From the NCBI GenBank assembly GCA_045532295.1, contig JAZSFP010000018.1:1-54720 (forward strand): DNA of 54,720 nt, written 5' to 3'. The DNA comes from UBA10677 sp045532295 (GTDB taxonomy: Bacteria > Bacillota > Clostridia > Christensenellales > Pumilibacteraceae). A program made the position numbers and the translations under genes. Shown here one piece after another: positions 14,975 to 24,459 of this stretch; within the stretch, counting starts at the first letter, position 1, and each line of letters starts with the position of its first letter. The notes under the pieces are model-generated. The model did not search any database and was not told the DNA's origin. It was given only the letters and a program-made list of their open reading frames with translations.

Positions 14975-15760
14975 ATGAATAATATCAATAAAACTTTATA
15001 TATAACCCTCTACGGCAAGGCGTTAGTCAGCAAAAAAGGTATAATTTTAAGCGACGAAAAAGCAGAAACAATTTGGGAAAAAGAAGGGTTTGAATTGAAA
15101 GGGAAGTCAAAATCGAAGTGGCTTGCCTATTATATGAGTATGCGTTCTGCCGTGTTCGACGCTTGGACCAAAGAAAAAACGGCGCAATTTCCCGATGCGG
15201 TAGTCTTGCATTTAGGTTGCGGATTAGATAGCAGAGTAGAAAGAGTGAAAAACTCGACTAATCAATGGTACGACGTGGACTTTGACGCTGTTATAGAAGA
15301 ACGCAAGCGTTATTATACCGAAACGGACGGATACCGTATGCTTGCAGGGGATATAAAAGACGAGGCTTTTATAGACCTACTTCCTAAAAAAGAGCGAGCA
15401 ATCGTTATTATGGAAGGCGTAAGTATGTATCTAGCGAACGAAGAATTGCAAAAGACACTTTTAAGACTAAGCAATCGTTTTGAGCGGTTATCATTATTAG
15501 TTGATTGTTATACGCCGTTCGCAGCAAAAATGAGTAAGGTTAGAAATCCCGTGAACGAAGTAGGCGTTTTTGAAGTTTATGGCGTTGAAAGTCCGAGCGT
15601 TTTAGAAAAAGATACGGGCGTATCCTTCGTAAAAGAAAGAGAAATAACGCCTCGAAATTTAATAGACGAATTAAAAGGTTTTGAACGGTTTATTTTCAAA
15701 ACTTTATACGCTGGTAGTATGTCTAAAAAACTCTATAAACTCTATGAATACGAAAAATAA
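14975..15760 (+). CDS. SAM-dependent methyltransferase, LCM/PPM1-like (COG3315)
   Basis: About 261 residues. SAM-binding motif I is VLHLGCGLDSR, followed by the acidic motif WYDVDFDAVIEERKRYY and VIMEGVSMYL, all typical of the leucine carboxyl methyltransferase/polyketide O-methyltransferase superfamily. The start at MNNINK is chosen from domain alignment; an in-frame start at 14942 falls inside the preceding terminator. Acceptor substrate unknown. Confidence 0.82.
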   Translation: MNNINKTLYITLYGKALVSKKGIILSDEKAETIWEKEGFELKGKSKSKWLAYYMSMRSAVFDAWTKEKTAQFPDAVVLHLGCGLDSRVERVKNSTNQWYDVDFDAVIEERKRYYTETDGYRMLAGDIKDEAFIDLLPKKERAIVIMEGVSMYLANEELQKTLLRLSNRFERLSLLVDCYTPFAAKMSKVRNPVNEVGVFEVYGVESPSVLEKDTGVSFVKEREITPRNLIDELKGFERFIFKTLYAGSMSKKLYKLYEYEK

Positions 15761-15763
15761 ACG

Positions 15764-15790
15764 AAAGCCTCTAATAAAAATAGGGGCTTT
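15764..15790 (+). terminator. Hairpin, probable terminator
   Basis: AAAGCCTCTA pairs with TAGGGGCTTT; the following tract is only weakly T-rich. Confidence 0.5.
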
Positions 15791-15835
15791 AATTATACCA
15801 AAATAAATATTTTTCTATAAAACTCTTCAAAACCA

Positions 15836-15866
15836 TTGACTCTACCGTGAGGGGAGAGTGTATAAT
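15836..15866 (+). promoter_or_regulatory. MerR-type promoter and operator
   Basis: TTGACT (15836-15841) and TATAAT (15861-15866) are separated by 19 bp, the over-long spacer that MerR activators untwist. An inverted repeat, ACTCTaCC-gtgag-GGgAGAGT (15839-15859), fills the spacer. The regulator encoded at 15889 should bind here and control itself and the downstream exporter. Confidence 0.88.
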
Positions 15867-15888
15867 ATAATCAATAAGGAGAGTGGTT

Positions 15889-16692
15889 GTGTTTAGAATA
15901 GGAAAGTTTTCAAAACTGGCTAAAGTATCGATAAAGACATTAAGATACTACGATAAGATAGGTTTGCTAAAGCCTGCTATGATTGATAGCGTAACGCAAT
16001 ATCGTTATTACGCGGAAGAACAACTAGAAAGTATTCGTTTAATCTCAATGTATAAATCGGCAGGACTATCAAACGAGTTAATTTTAAAACTAATAAACAA
16101 AAGTGGAGACGAGCGCGCGTTACTAAAATATCAAAAACAAATCCTTATCGAGCGTGCCGAAGAGGTTAAAAAGGCGTTGTCCACTTTGGAAGTTTTGCTT
16201 GGCGAGCATACTGCCCAGCGTTATGATGCTACCGTAAAGAAAGTGGAAAAACGTTTAGTCTACTGTTGTAGAGGGTATATAGCAAGCGTTTCAGGTATAC
16301 ACGATTTTGTCAAAGCCTGCTCTATGGAACTTGCAAAAACCAACCCCGACGTCAAACTTTCCGAGCCGGATTACTGTTGCGTAATTTACCCCGACGACGG
16401 CTACCGCGAGTCGAATATATTTATCGAATACGCGCAATCGGTAGATAGGTATGGCAAAGATAGTGAGATCCTTAAATTTAAGGAAATTGAGCCCATTACG
16501 GCAATAAGCGTTATTCATCGTGGCGAGTACGACAGTTTAAGTGATGCGTATCTTTTTGCGGTTAACTGGGCAAAGGCAAACGGATACACGATAGATGGCG
16601 AGCCGAGAGAACGCTATATCCACGGTGCGTGGGATAGAGCGAGTGAGGAAGAGTGGGTTACGGAACTTCAGTTGCCCGTAAGGGAAAAGTGA
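15889..16692 (+). CDS. MerR-family regulator with GyrI-like effector-binding domain (BmrR type)
   Basis: A 267-residue protein with an N-terminal MerR winged helix (FRIGKFSKLAKVSIKTLRYYDKIGLLKP, then QYRYY), a coiled-coil dimer helix (about 75-115) and a C-terminal GyrI-like/BmrR drug-binding domain (about 120-265). I chose the GTG at 15889, 7 nt after AAGGAG. The promoter has the 19-bp MerR spacer. The next gene starts 1 nt after its stop and encodes a DMT transporter, so this is probably a ligand-sensing efflux switch. Confidence 0.92.
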   Translation: MFRIGKFSKLAKVSIKTLRYYDKIGLLKPAMIDSVTQYRYYAEEQLESIRLISMYKSAGLSNELILKLINKSGDERALLKYQKQILIERAEEVKKALSTLEVLLGEHTAQRYDATVKKVEKRLVYCCRGYIASVSGIHDFVKACSMELAKTNPDVKLSEPDYCCVIYPDDGYRESNIFIEYAQSVDRYGKDSEILKFKEIEPITAISVIHRGEYDSLSDAYLFAVNWAKANGYTIDGEPRERYIHGAWDRASEEEWVTELQLPVREK

Positions 16693-16693
16693 A

Positions 16694-17569
16694 ATGATAT
16701 ATTATCTTTTATTAGTAGCGTCTATAATCCTTGCCGTTTGTAAAAGTTCGCTATACAATGCGTACGCGCAAAAAACGGAATCGAGCCAAGGCTCTACCTT
16801 CCGTTTTAATGCAATAAGTTACGGAGTGGCGAGCGTGATTGCGCTTATAGGTCTATTCGTAAGCGCAGAAACGATATCGTTTACTACTGTACTTTGCGCA
16901 TTTTTCTATGCAATCATAGTAATAAGTCTACAAACGATATCAATAACCGCAATGCGTGTAGGAGCAATGTCAACGACTTCTATTTGCGTAATGTACGGGA
17001 TGATTATCCCTTCAATTGCAGGTCCTATTTTTTGGCAAGAAACGATAGGCGTTTTGCAAATAGTTGGTATTATAATGATGATAGTGTCGCTCTATCTTAT
17101 TAAAGGCAAATCCCCCGAAGGCGAAAAAAACACCTCAAAAAAATGGACGGTTTTGGCAATTTTTGCATTTTTTCTATCCGGTATGGCAGGAGTAATGGAA
17201 AAAATCCATCAAAGCACCGATGCAAACTCGGAGAAAATGTCGTTCGTATTTATTGCTTGTGCGTTTATGTTCGTTTTTTCGTTCGTCGCATTACTAATCA
17301 CGCGCAAAAAAGAAGAAGGACAAACGACGCTACCTATTTTAGGTCTTTCGGGCGCGTCAGGAGTTGTTATAGGACTGTACTCAACTGTTAATTTAACCTT
17401 ATCTGGCAAACTGGATAGTATGATTTATTATCCTATTGCTAATGGAGGTGCAATGTTACTTACGGTATTAGTGTCCGTAATAGCCTTTAAAGAGCGTTTT
17501 GATAAACTGAGAATTATAGGAACGATAATCGGACTTTTGGGAATACTTTGTTTAAGTTTACCCATATAA
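16694..17569 (+). CDS. DMT/EamA-family transporter
   Basis: A 291-residue membrane protein with about ten hydrophobic helices in two repeats of five, the drug/metabolite transporter layout. A short charged loop (about 136-152) separates the halves. It starts immediately after the MerR gene and shares its promoter. Likely an exporter of the compound sensed by that regulator; the substrate is unknown. Confidence 0.85.
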   Translation: MIYYLLLVASIILAVCKSSLYNAYAQKTESSQGSTFRFNAISYGVASVIALIGLFVSAETISFTTVLCAFFYAIIVISLQTISITAMRVGAMSTTSICVMYGMIIPSIAGPIFWQETIGVLQIVGIIMMIVSLYLIKGKSPEGEKNTSKKWTVLAIFAFFLSGMAGVMEKIHQSTDANSEKMSFVFIACAFMFVFSFVALLITRKKEEGQTTLPILGLSGASGVVIGLYSTVNLTLSGKLDSMIYYPIANGGAMLLTVLVSVIAFKERFDKLRIIGTIIGLLGILCLSLPI

Positions 17570-17580
17570 AAGGAGAGGAA

Positions 17581-18729
17581 ATGAACGATCAAATTAAACT
17601 TTACGGCGACGGTATTCACGACGATACCTCGTCAATCCAAGCACTGCTCGATAAATGCGGAAGAGTGGAAATCCCTGACGGCTGTTACTTAATAAGCAAA
17701 CCGCTTATTATTCACAGTAATACGCACTTGGTGCTATCTTCGAACGCTATTATGCGTCTTGCGGATAACGCTAATTGTTCGCTTTTGGATAACGACGGGC
17801 TTTATGACGATATACCCAACGAAAATATCGCAATCGAAGGGGGAATTTGGGACGGCAATCACGAAAAACAACAGCGTCAAAGAATTCCTAACGAAGGAAG
17901 ACCGGGCGATGATAACGAGGATAAAACTTGTGATAAAGAGGTATATATATCTAACATCTATAGTGTGTTGATGGTTCGATTAGTCCACACTAAAAACCTT
18001 CAAGTAAAGAACCTCACTTTTAAAAATCCTACGAGTTACGCTATTCAAATTGCTGATAGTAAATATTTTACTGTAGAAAATATAACGCTTGACTATGATT
18101 TAACCAAGAATAATATGGACGGTATTCATATTCAAGGACCAGCGCGTTTTGGCTATATCCATAATATAAGAGGAAATGCAAACGACGACCACGTTGCCCT
18201 TTGTGCGAACGGAACGATAAGGAGCGAGATTACTCGTGGAGATATCGAAGATATCGATATAGACGGAATATATTGTGATAACGGGTATACGGGAGTACGA
18301 TTACTTTCAAGAGGCGACGCTGTTCGTAATATTCATATTTCAAATATACACGGCGAATTCCGTTTTTACGCCGTATCGTTTACCCACCATTATCCTATTC
18401 GCGACGATAAACCCATTTTGCTTGAAAATATCCGTATTTCTGACGTTTACGCATCTAAAAGCCGTGGCGAGTGTGCAGAGCACCATAAGTACCATGTCGA
18501 AAACGGCGCTCTTATATGGTTTGAAAGCGGTATAAATTGCCGTAATATAAGTATCGAAAACGTTTATCGTGTCGAGCGCAACGCTACGACGAAAGCGCCT
18601 ACTATTCGTATAAGCGAAAAAGTTAACGCTAAAAATATCCGTATAAAAAATATAAACGGTTCGTTTATAGCAGAACCTTTACGGATGATAGAAAACGATA
18701 GTGAACTTGCTGAAATCATTGTTGATTGA
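17581..18729 (+). CDS. Pectin-lyase-fold / GH28-like (polygalacturonase-type) protein
   Basis: A 382-residue protein. The N-terminus carries a pectate_lyase_3-like start (YGDGIHDDTSSIQALLDKCGRVEIPDGCYLISKPL); the middle has parallel beta-helix rungs with NMDGIHIQGPARFGYIHNIRGNANDDHVAL, which matches the GH28 surroundings of catalytic Asp residues. No signal peptide, so it acts inside the cell or on imported oligosaccharides. AAAGGAG lies just upstream. It follows the DMT gene by 11 nt and is probably in the same operon. True substrate unknown. Confidence 0.78.
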   Translation: MNDQIKLYGDGIHDDTSSIQALLDKCGRVEIPDGCYLISKPLIIHSNTHLVLSSNAIMRLADNANCSLLDNDGLYDDIPNENIAIEGGIWDGNHEKQQRQRIPNEGRPGDDNEDKTCDKEVYISNIYSVLMVRLVHTKNLQVKNLTFKNPTSYAIQIADSKYFTVENITLDYDLTKNNMDGIHIQGPARFGYIHNIRGNANDDHVALCANGTIRSEITRGDIEDIDIDGIYCDNGYTGVRLLSRGDAVRNIHISNIHGEFRFYAVSFTHHYPIRDDKPILLENIRISDVYASKSRGECAEHHKYHVENGALIWFESGINCRNISIENVYRVERNATTKAPTIRISEKVNAKNIRIKNINGSFIAEPLRMIENDSELAEIIVD

Positions 18730-18739
18730 TATAAAAATT

Positions 18740-18771
18740 AAGCCCCTTCGCTTTTGCGCGAGGGGCTTTTT
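18740..18771 (+). terminator. Intrinsic terminator
   Basis: AAGCCCCTTCGC pairs with GCGAGGGGCTT around a TTTTGC loop, followed by T-run. Confidence 0.88.
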
Positions 18772-18805
18772 GTAATAAAATTTTAATAACGGTATAACTT
18801 TTTCG

Positions 18806-20986
18806 TTACTTTTCAATGGCTATCGGATATTTTTTCTCGTGGTTTTTAGTCTTTAGAACTATATTTATAAAATCGTATATAGGGCTAAACGGAGCGTCGC
18901 TTAAAAGCGGAAGAGAGTCGTCGATTGCAAACTCAATATTACCGCAAAATTCATTGACGGAGGACGAGGTTGCTGAAAGTGAGGCAATCTTTTTTCTTTC
19001 CGTTCCTTCAAGATAAACTTCAACTAAGTCAATTCCGCTTGGCTTATTGCTATCGTTAAGAATATGCACTTCTCCCTTAAATACACCGCCTTTTTTATAA
19101 TCAAACCGCTCCATACGAAGAGTTGGTGTAACGGGCGAGAGGGCGGATTGAACTGCGTAATAAGTGGGCTTAATGGCGTTACCGTAACCTAAGAGACTGT
19201 TGTTAGCCGAGCAGTACCAAGGCTCGTTAAAGCACCAGTTCATAGCCATCGAGCAGTTTTCTTGACGGCGCGCCTCTTCAAAAATATAGATATAACCGGC
19301 GCAAGTAAGGAAGTGTGAACGCTCGATAAACGCTTCGACTTGTTCAACCTTTCCAAAATACTTAGTAACGCTATCGTAGTCAGCGTGGCCCGAGGTTTTC
19401 CAACTTTCGTCAAAAGCGTGATGGTCGCGCCAAGGCTGAGAGTTCTCAATCTTTTCAAGCGCAGAGGCGGGCATAAACTTCTTCAGTTCCTCCATACTGC
19501 TCATACTCGACATACCAAACTCAATATAGCCGGTAGCGTCGTTGCCGTTAAAAAGATGAAAAACGTCTTGACCGTAAAGGGTGAACGAGTAAGGACCGTG
19601 TTTAACGCCAAATACGGGCGAAGTGGGAAGGAAAGGCGTTAGGGGGTCAAGTTCAAGACAAATCTTGTTAAGTAGGCGAAGTGGAAGACTTTGGTCAGTC
19701 ATAAGCGACCAAGAATTGAAAAGTTCGTTACCACCGCACCAAACTACGTGGCAAGGGTGGGGCTTAACGCGTTTTACTATTGCCGTAGCCTCTTGCTCTA
19801 AAACGCGCAAATAGGACGGCTCGTCTTCGTAATGATTGCACGCAAGCGGAAATTCTTGCCAAACCATAATGCCGAGTTCATCGCACAAATCAAAGAAACA
19901 ATCCTTGTTTACTATTGCTCCGCCCCAAAGCCGAAGAATATTCATATTACACTCTTTAACCAGCAAAAGTTGAGAGCGGTAATGCTCTTTCGTTAGCGTT
20001 CCAACGAAAACTTCAGGATTAACGAAGTTAGAACCTTTTGCAAAAACCTCTTTCCCGTTAACGCAAAGAGTGAACGGACAAGCAGAGCGCGTCATAGGAT
20101 ACGCATTAGGGCTATCCCAACTACCCTTATTCATCAAAAGTTGAACTTTTCTAAACCCGATTTTTTTCTCAACAGAGTGTAAGACCTCGCCACTTTGGTT
20201 CTTAAGCGTAGAGCGAAGAGTATAGATAGGCTGACTACCCATATTATGCGGATACCATAGCGAAACTTTAGCAGTAAACTCTCCGTCACCGCTCTCGGCA
20301 ACTACATTACCGCTTTCGTCAATTAACGCGTGTTCTACCTCGCCTCCCGTCTTAACGGTGGAAACGGTTACCTTAACGACGCCTTCCGCTCCATTAACCT
20401 CGCGAACGGAATAGTCAGCGTCTACCACTGCGATATGAGTAGAGGGCAAGTTTTCAATGAACGCCTCGTCCCAAACGCCTTGAATTATAAGACGCGGATG
20501 AAAATCCCAACCGTAACAAACGGCAGGCTTAACGCTCCTATCCGCCTCGCTTCGACCAAGCGGAATACGGCTTTGGTCAAGTTTATAAATATCCGCAATA
20601 GGATGTTTGGGCGCAGGATAAATTAAAACCTCTAACTTGCTACCCTCCGTCGCTTTATCTAAAGCAACGCGCACGGGCGCAAACATACCCTCTTGAGAAT
20701 AGATTTTCTCTCCGTCTAAAAGAATATCGAACTGATAATCAATTCCCTTTGCTACGAAGAAATTACAGCCAGAAAGAGCAGGAAGAAAGGCAGTATACTT
20801 CCAAAAACAATCTTCAAGCCCGTCAAACTTATGAAAATTATCCCCAAAGTACCAGTCGTCCGCAAACCCCATCGCCTTTGCGTAATCAAGTTGAGCGTTG
20901 CCGGGAACGGATGCAGGAAAACCCTCTGAAAAATCAACGCCGTTAGAAGATTTAGAAAGTTGCCACTCTAAATAAATTTTACTCAT
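18806..20986 (-). CDS. GH2 beta-mannosidase-like glycoside hydrolase
   Basis: A 726-residue protein: N-terminal sugar-binding jelly roll (about 1-180), immunoglobulin-like domain (about 185-285), then a TIM barrel with NILRLWGGAI, acid/base E421 in VWCGGNE and nucleophile E489 in GYIEFG. Both are in the beta-mannosidase pattern of GH2. No signal peptide, so it is cytoplasmic and would trim imported mannosides. It is transcribed alone from a promoter at 21022-21050, divergent from the glycyl radical enzyme gene. Confidence 0.85.
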   Translation of the reverse strand: MSKIYLEWQLSKSSNGVDFSEGFPASVPGNAQLDYAKAMGFADDWYFGDNFHKFDGLEDCFWKYTAFLPALSGCNFFVAKGIDYQFDILLDGEKIYSQEGMFAPVRVALDKATEGSKLEVLIYPAPKHPIADIYKLDQSRIPLGRSEADRSVKPAVCYGWDFHPRLIIQGVWDEAFIENLPSTHIAVVDADYSVREVNGAEGVVKVTVSTVKTGGEVEHALIDESGNVVAESGDGEFTAKVSLWYPHNMGSQPIYTLRSTLKNQSGEVLHSVEKKIGFRKVQLLMNKGSWDSPNAYPMTRSACPFTLCVNGKEVFAKGSNFVNPEVFVGTLTKEHYRSQLLLVKECNMNILRLWGGAIVNKDCFFDLCDELGIMVWQEFPLACNHYEDEPSYLRVLEQEATAIVKRVKPHPCHVVWCGGNELFNSWSLMTDQSLPLRLLNKICLELDPLTPFLPTSPVFGVKHGPYSFTLYGQDVFHLFNGNDATGYIEFGMSSMSSMEELKKFMPASALEKIENSQPWRDHHAFDESWKTSGHADYDSVTKYFGKVEQVEAFIERSHFLTCAGYIYIFEEARRQENCSMAMNWCFNEPWYCSANNSLLGYGNAIKPTYYAVQSALSPVTPTLRMERFDYKKGGVFKGEVHILNDSNKPSGIDLVEVYLEGTERKKIASLSATSSSVNEFCGNIEFAIDDSLPLLSDAPFSPIYDFINIVLKTKNHEKKYPIAIEK

Positions 20987-21021
20987 CTCGTTTTTCTCCG
21001 ATAAATTAAGTATTTTTTCTT

Positions 21022-21050
21022 ATTATAAAACAAAAAGCGTGTTTTGTCAA
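21022..21050 (-). promoter_or_regulatory. Promoter of the GH2 gene
   Basis: On the minus strand, TTGACA (complement of 21045-21050) and TATAAT (complement of 21022-21027), 17-bp spacer. Confidence 0.75.
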
Positions 21051-21096
21051 TATAAAAAGAGGGGGCGAACGACGGAATATTTTTATTGATATTTGC

Positions 21097-21125
21097 TTGA
21101 CCAAACGCTCTATTTGTGGTATGAT
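21097..21125 (+). promoter_or_regulatory. Promoter of the glycyl radical enzyme operon
   Basis: TTGACC at 21097-21102 and TATGAT at 21120-21125, 17-bp spacer, 25 nt before the start codon. Confidence 0.65.
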
Positions 21126-21149
21126 TTATCTATTAAAAGGAGAACAAAA

Positions 21150-23390
21150 ATGTTTCGTTCGTTTCAAGAAGATAGAAAATTTATCGAGGAAAAGTATCAC
21201 GAATTAGATAAGCCTTTTAATCCGTATCGTCGTATGGCGTATCACGGTTGGAAAGGCTTGGAAGAGAGCGGACTTTCCGTAGAAGAAATTAAAGAGAAAT
21301 TAGTTGAAATTTCCGAAAGATATAAAGATCAACCGCACGAAGTGCAAAAAGCGAGAGCGGTTGAATTCGTATTAAAAAATACGCGTATTGACGTAAACGA
21401 ACACGATTATTTTCCGTTAATTTACACTTGGAACAGGGAAGTTTGCGCAACGACGGTTGATAAGTGGAATAGCGAATTATTTACTACGATAATTCCCGAA
21501 AAAAAGGAGGTTTACGACCTTTTTAATCAATCTGGCGCAGTATCAATTTGGCTTGACTTCGACCACGTTATACCCGACTGGAATAGCGTTTTGTCGTTGG
21601 GTTTCGTTGGGCTTAAGAAAAGAGCGGAAGAGTATCGTAAAAAAATAGAAGAAGAACAAAAAACGCTTTCGAAAGACCAAATAGCGTACTTTGACGGCAT
21701 TGATATAGAGTACTCGGCAATTATAGAATTTATTGAAAGGCTTTATAAATTATCGTTAGAAAAGAAAAACGAAAAATCCGCGTTAATTCAAAAAAGTTTA
21801 CTTGCTTTAAGTAAGGGCGCGCCTACGAATATTTACGAGGCAATGCTCCTGATTTATTTATACTTTATGATATCCGAATCGGTGGATTGTTATCAAGTTC
21901 GTTCTTTAGGTAACGGTTTAGATTTTTCCCTATATTCCTTTTATGAAAACGATTTAAAAAACGGAACTTTTACGCGAGACGAAATCAAAGAAATACTGGC
22001 GTACTTTATGATGCAGTGGTCGGCAATCGGCAACTACTGGGGGCAACCGTTTTATCTTGGCGGAACGGATAAAAGTGGACGGACTAAGGTCAACGATTTA
22101 ACGCGAGATATCATTGAGGTTTACTCGGATCTTGGTATCTATAACCCTAAAATTCAAATTAAGTATAACGATAATTTCCCAACTGACCTTCTCAATAAAA
22201 TACTATCGAATATTCGTCAAAACAAGGGTAGTTTCGTCTTTAGTTGCGAGCCGGGTATGATTAAAGCGGTTATGACCTACGGCGCAAGTTACGACGAGGC
22301 TTACGACTTTGATATTCGCGGATGTTACGAAACGGGCGTTCGCGCCAACGAAGTATCGACGGCAACGGGCTATATTAACGCCTTAAAAGCAGTGGAATAC
22401 ACTTTTAGCGAGGGTTACGATAAGCGCATCGGCAAGCAAGTGGGCGTTAAAACGAAAAAGATAAGTAACTCTACCACCTTTGAAGAATTTTATAACGCGT
22501 TTATAGAGCAGTGGGCTTATTTAATTGAAGGTTCTATTTCGCTCGCTAATGCGTTTGAAAAGTATTTGCGCTACGTTAACCCCTCGTCGCTATATTCAGC
22601 AACGATAGAGTATAGCCTAAAACAAGGCAAAGACGCCTATCAAAACGGCGTCAAATTCAACAATTCAGCGATGCTAAACTGTGGTTTTGCAAGCGCGGTA
22701 GACGCAGTAATGGCAGTTTACGAATTGATTTTTGAAAGAAGAATTACGACTTTTGAGGAAATCAAAACCGCTTTGGACAATAACTGGGAAGGCTACGAGA
22801 AATTACTGTTTAGTGCAAAGCGTTGCGTTCATAAGTACGGGAACGGTGACGCCCTTGCCGACAGTTACGCCGAAAGTTTAGCAAGATATTACGCAATGAA
22901 AGTTGGCAACCGTCCTAACGCGCGCGGTGGCGTTTATAAACCCATTATGCATACGGCGATGCAATTCGTGTGGCAAGGCGAGAAAACGCTCGCTACTCCC
23001 GACGGCAGAAAAGCAGGCGAAGAAACCTCCAAAAACGCATCTCCGTCTATCGGTGCGGATAGAGAGGGCGCAACGGCGTTGCTCTCGTCTGCTACAAAGT
23101 TAAATCCCTCCCTATATAGCGAGTCGTTTTGCTTAGATATGATGTTACATCCTACCGCCGTTTCTGGTGACGACGGACTTGTAGCAATGAAAAGTTTGTT
23201 GGACTTTTATTTAAAGAACGGAGGTATGAGTTTGCAGTTTAATATCTTTAACGCCGATACTTTGCGCGACGCTCAACTGCACCCTGAAAAATACGAAAAC
23301 TTGCAAGTACGCGTTTGCGGTTGGAACACGCTATGGAATAATCTACCCAAAGCGCAACAGGACGCTTACATTAAACAAGCGGAAAGATAA
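21150..23390 (+). CDS. Glycyl radical enzyme of unassigned substrate (eliminase-like)
   Basis: A 746-residue PFL-fold protein. The thiyl-radical cysteine is C392 in DIRGCYETG, with E394 two residues later as in diol/amine eliminases (C-x-E) rather than the Cys-Cys of pyruvate formate-lyase. The glycyl radical is G724 in QVRVCGWN, 22 residues before the C-terminus. Known eliminases read GCVEP; GCYET is unusual. Start fixed by AGGAG 7 nt upstream; the in-frame ATG at 21093 lies before the promoter. The cognate activase follows, then L-fucose isomerase. Dehydration of a diol is plausible but not shown. Confidence 0.85.
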   Translation: MFRSFQEDRKFIEEKYHELDKPFNPYRRMAYHGWKGLEESGLSVEEIKEKLVEISERYKDQPHEVQKARAVEFVLKNTRIDVNEHDYFPLIYTWNREVCATTVDKWNSELFTTIIPEKKEVYDLFNQSGAVSIWLDFDHVIPDWNSVLSLGFVGLKKRAEEYRKKIEEEQKTLSKDQIAYFDGIDIEYSAIIEFIERLYKLSLEKKNEKSALIQKSLLALSKGAPTNIYEAMLLIYLYFMISESVDCYQVRSLGNGLDFSLYSFYENDLKNGTFTRDEIKEILAYFMMQWSAIGNYWGQPFYLGGTDKSGRTKVNDLTRDIIEVYSDLGIYNPKIQIKYNDNFPTDLLNKILSNIRQNKGSFVFSCEPGMIKAVMTYGASYDEAYDFDIRGCYETGVRANEVSTATGYINALKAVEYTFSEGYDKRIGKQVGVKTKKISNSTTFEEFYNAFIEQWAYLIEGSISLANAFEKYLRYVNPSSLYSATIEYSLKQGKDAYQNGVKFNNSAMLNCGFASAVDAVMAVYELIFERRITTFEEIKTALDNNWEGYEKLLFSAKRCVHKYGNGDALADSYAESLARYYAMKVGNRPNARGGVYKPIMHTAMQFVWQGEKTLATPDGRKAGEETSKNASPSIGADREGATALLSSATKLNPSLYSESFCLDMMLHPTAVSGDDGLVAMKSLLDFYLKNGGMSLQFNIFNADTLRDAQLHPEKYENLQVRVCGWNTLWNNLPKAQQDAYIKQAER

Positions 23391-23404
23391 TTTAAGGTTT
23401 ATTT

Positions 23405-24298
23405 ATGAAAGCAATGATTTTTGAAATTAAAAGGTTTGCCGTCCACGACGGCGACGGAATAAGAACGACCGTGTTTTTTAGCGGTTGTCCTTTGAAGTGT
23501 CGGTGGTGTCATAACCCTGAAGGTCTTCATAAAAAATCTGCTTTAGCGTTCTATAAACACAAGTGCGTAGGGTGCGGAGAGTGTATCGCCGTTTGTCCTA
23601 CTATGTCACAAAAAAATGCAAACGGTATGCGTTTTTACGAACAAAGCACTTGTATTAAGTGTGGAAAATGCGCTGAGAACTGTCTTGGTAACGCGTTAAC
23701 GCTATACGGACGAGAAGTAACTGTAGAAGAACTTCTTCCCGAACTTTTGAAAGATATAGAATTCTATAAAACTTCCAACGGCGGAGTAACGCTATCGGGC
23801 GGAGAGTGTTTAACGGAGGCGGATTTTTGTCGAGAACTTTTAATTAAACTAAAAGAGCAAGGAATAAATACCGCGGTGGATACTTGTGGGTTCGTATCTA
23901 AAACCGCGCTTAATAAAGTAATTCCATATACTGATATTTTCCTTTACGATATAAAGGCAAGCGATAGCGAAGTCCACAAAAAATGCACTGGGCAGGGTAA
24001 CGAAACTATCCTTGATAATCTTCGCTATCTTGATGAAAACGGTTGTAAAATCGAGGTTAGAATTCCCTTCGTGCCGGGCTTTAACGACGATCAAATGGAA
24101 GGTATTGCAGAAATTTTGAAAGGGGTAAAAAACCTCACTAAAGTTCGCGTTCTTCCCTATCATAACTACGCAGGTTCAAAGTACGACGCGCTTGGGCTGG
24201 AAAACTCTTTGCCTCCCGTTACGCCCACCGACGAGCAAGTTGAAAAAGCGAGAGAAACCATAAAGAATATTCTAAACAGAGAAATTCCAGTGATTTAA
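23405..24298 (+). CDS. Glycyl radical enzyme activating enzyme (radical SAM)
   Basis: A 297-residue protein with the radical-SAM motif CPLKCRWC (CxxxCxxC) near residue 29, followed by a ferredoxin-like insert with two Cys clusters (CVGCGECIAVCP and CIKCGKCAENC) and the SGGE motif. The two extra [4Fe-4S] clusters are typical of activases of eliminase-type enzymes, not PflA. It starts 14 nt after the glycyl radical enzyme and should install its glycyl radical. Confidence 0.93.
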   Translation: MKAMIFEIKRFAVHDGDGIRTTVFFSGCPLKCRWCHNPEGLHKKSALAFYKHKCVGCGECIAVCPTMSQKNANGMRFYEQSTCIKCGKCAENCLGNALTLYGREVTVEELLPELLKDIEFYKTSNGGVTLSGGECLTEADFCRELLIKLKEQGINTAVDTCGFVSKTALNKVIPYTDIFLYDIKASDSEVHKKCTGQGNETILDNLRYLDENGCKIEVRIPFVPGFNDDQMEGIAEILKGVKNLTKVRVLPYHNYAGSKYDALGLENSLPPVTPTDEQVEKARETIKNILNREIPVI

Positions 24299-24459
24299 AA
24301 AGTTGACAAGCGTTGAGGAATAATTAGTAAGGTCAAAATATTACAACTTTTTGAAAATTTTGTTATAACGATTGCGCTGATTTGTATGGTACAATAATAG
24401 ATATAATACAAATATAATATGATGATATATTCGTAAAACTAAATTTAAGAGGTGAAATA

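Noticed and set aside
21150..23390. Pyruvate formate-lyase (pflB)
   Set aside because: The active site has one Cys followed by x-Glu (GCYE) instead of adjacent cysteines, and the activase has extra FeS clusters.
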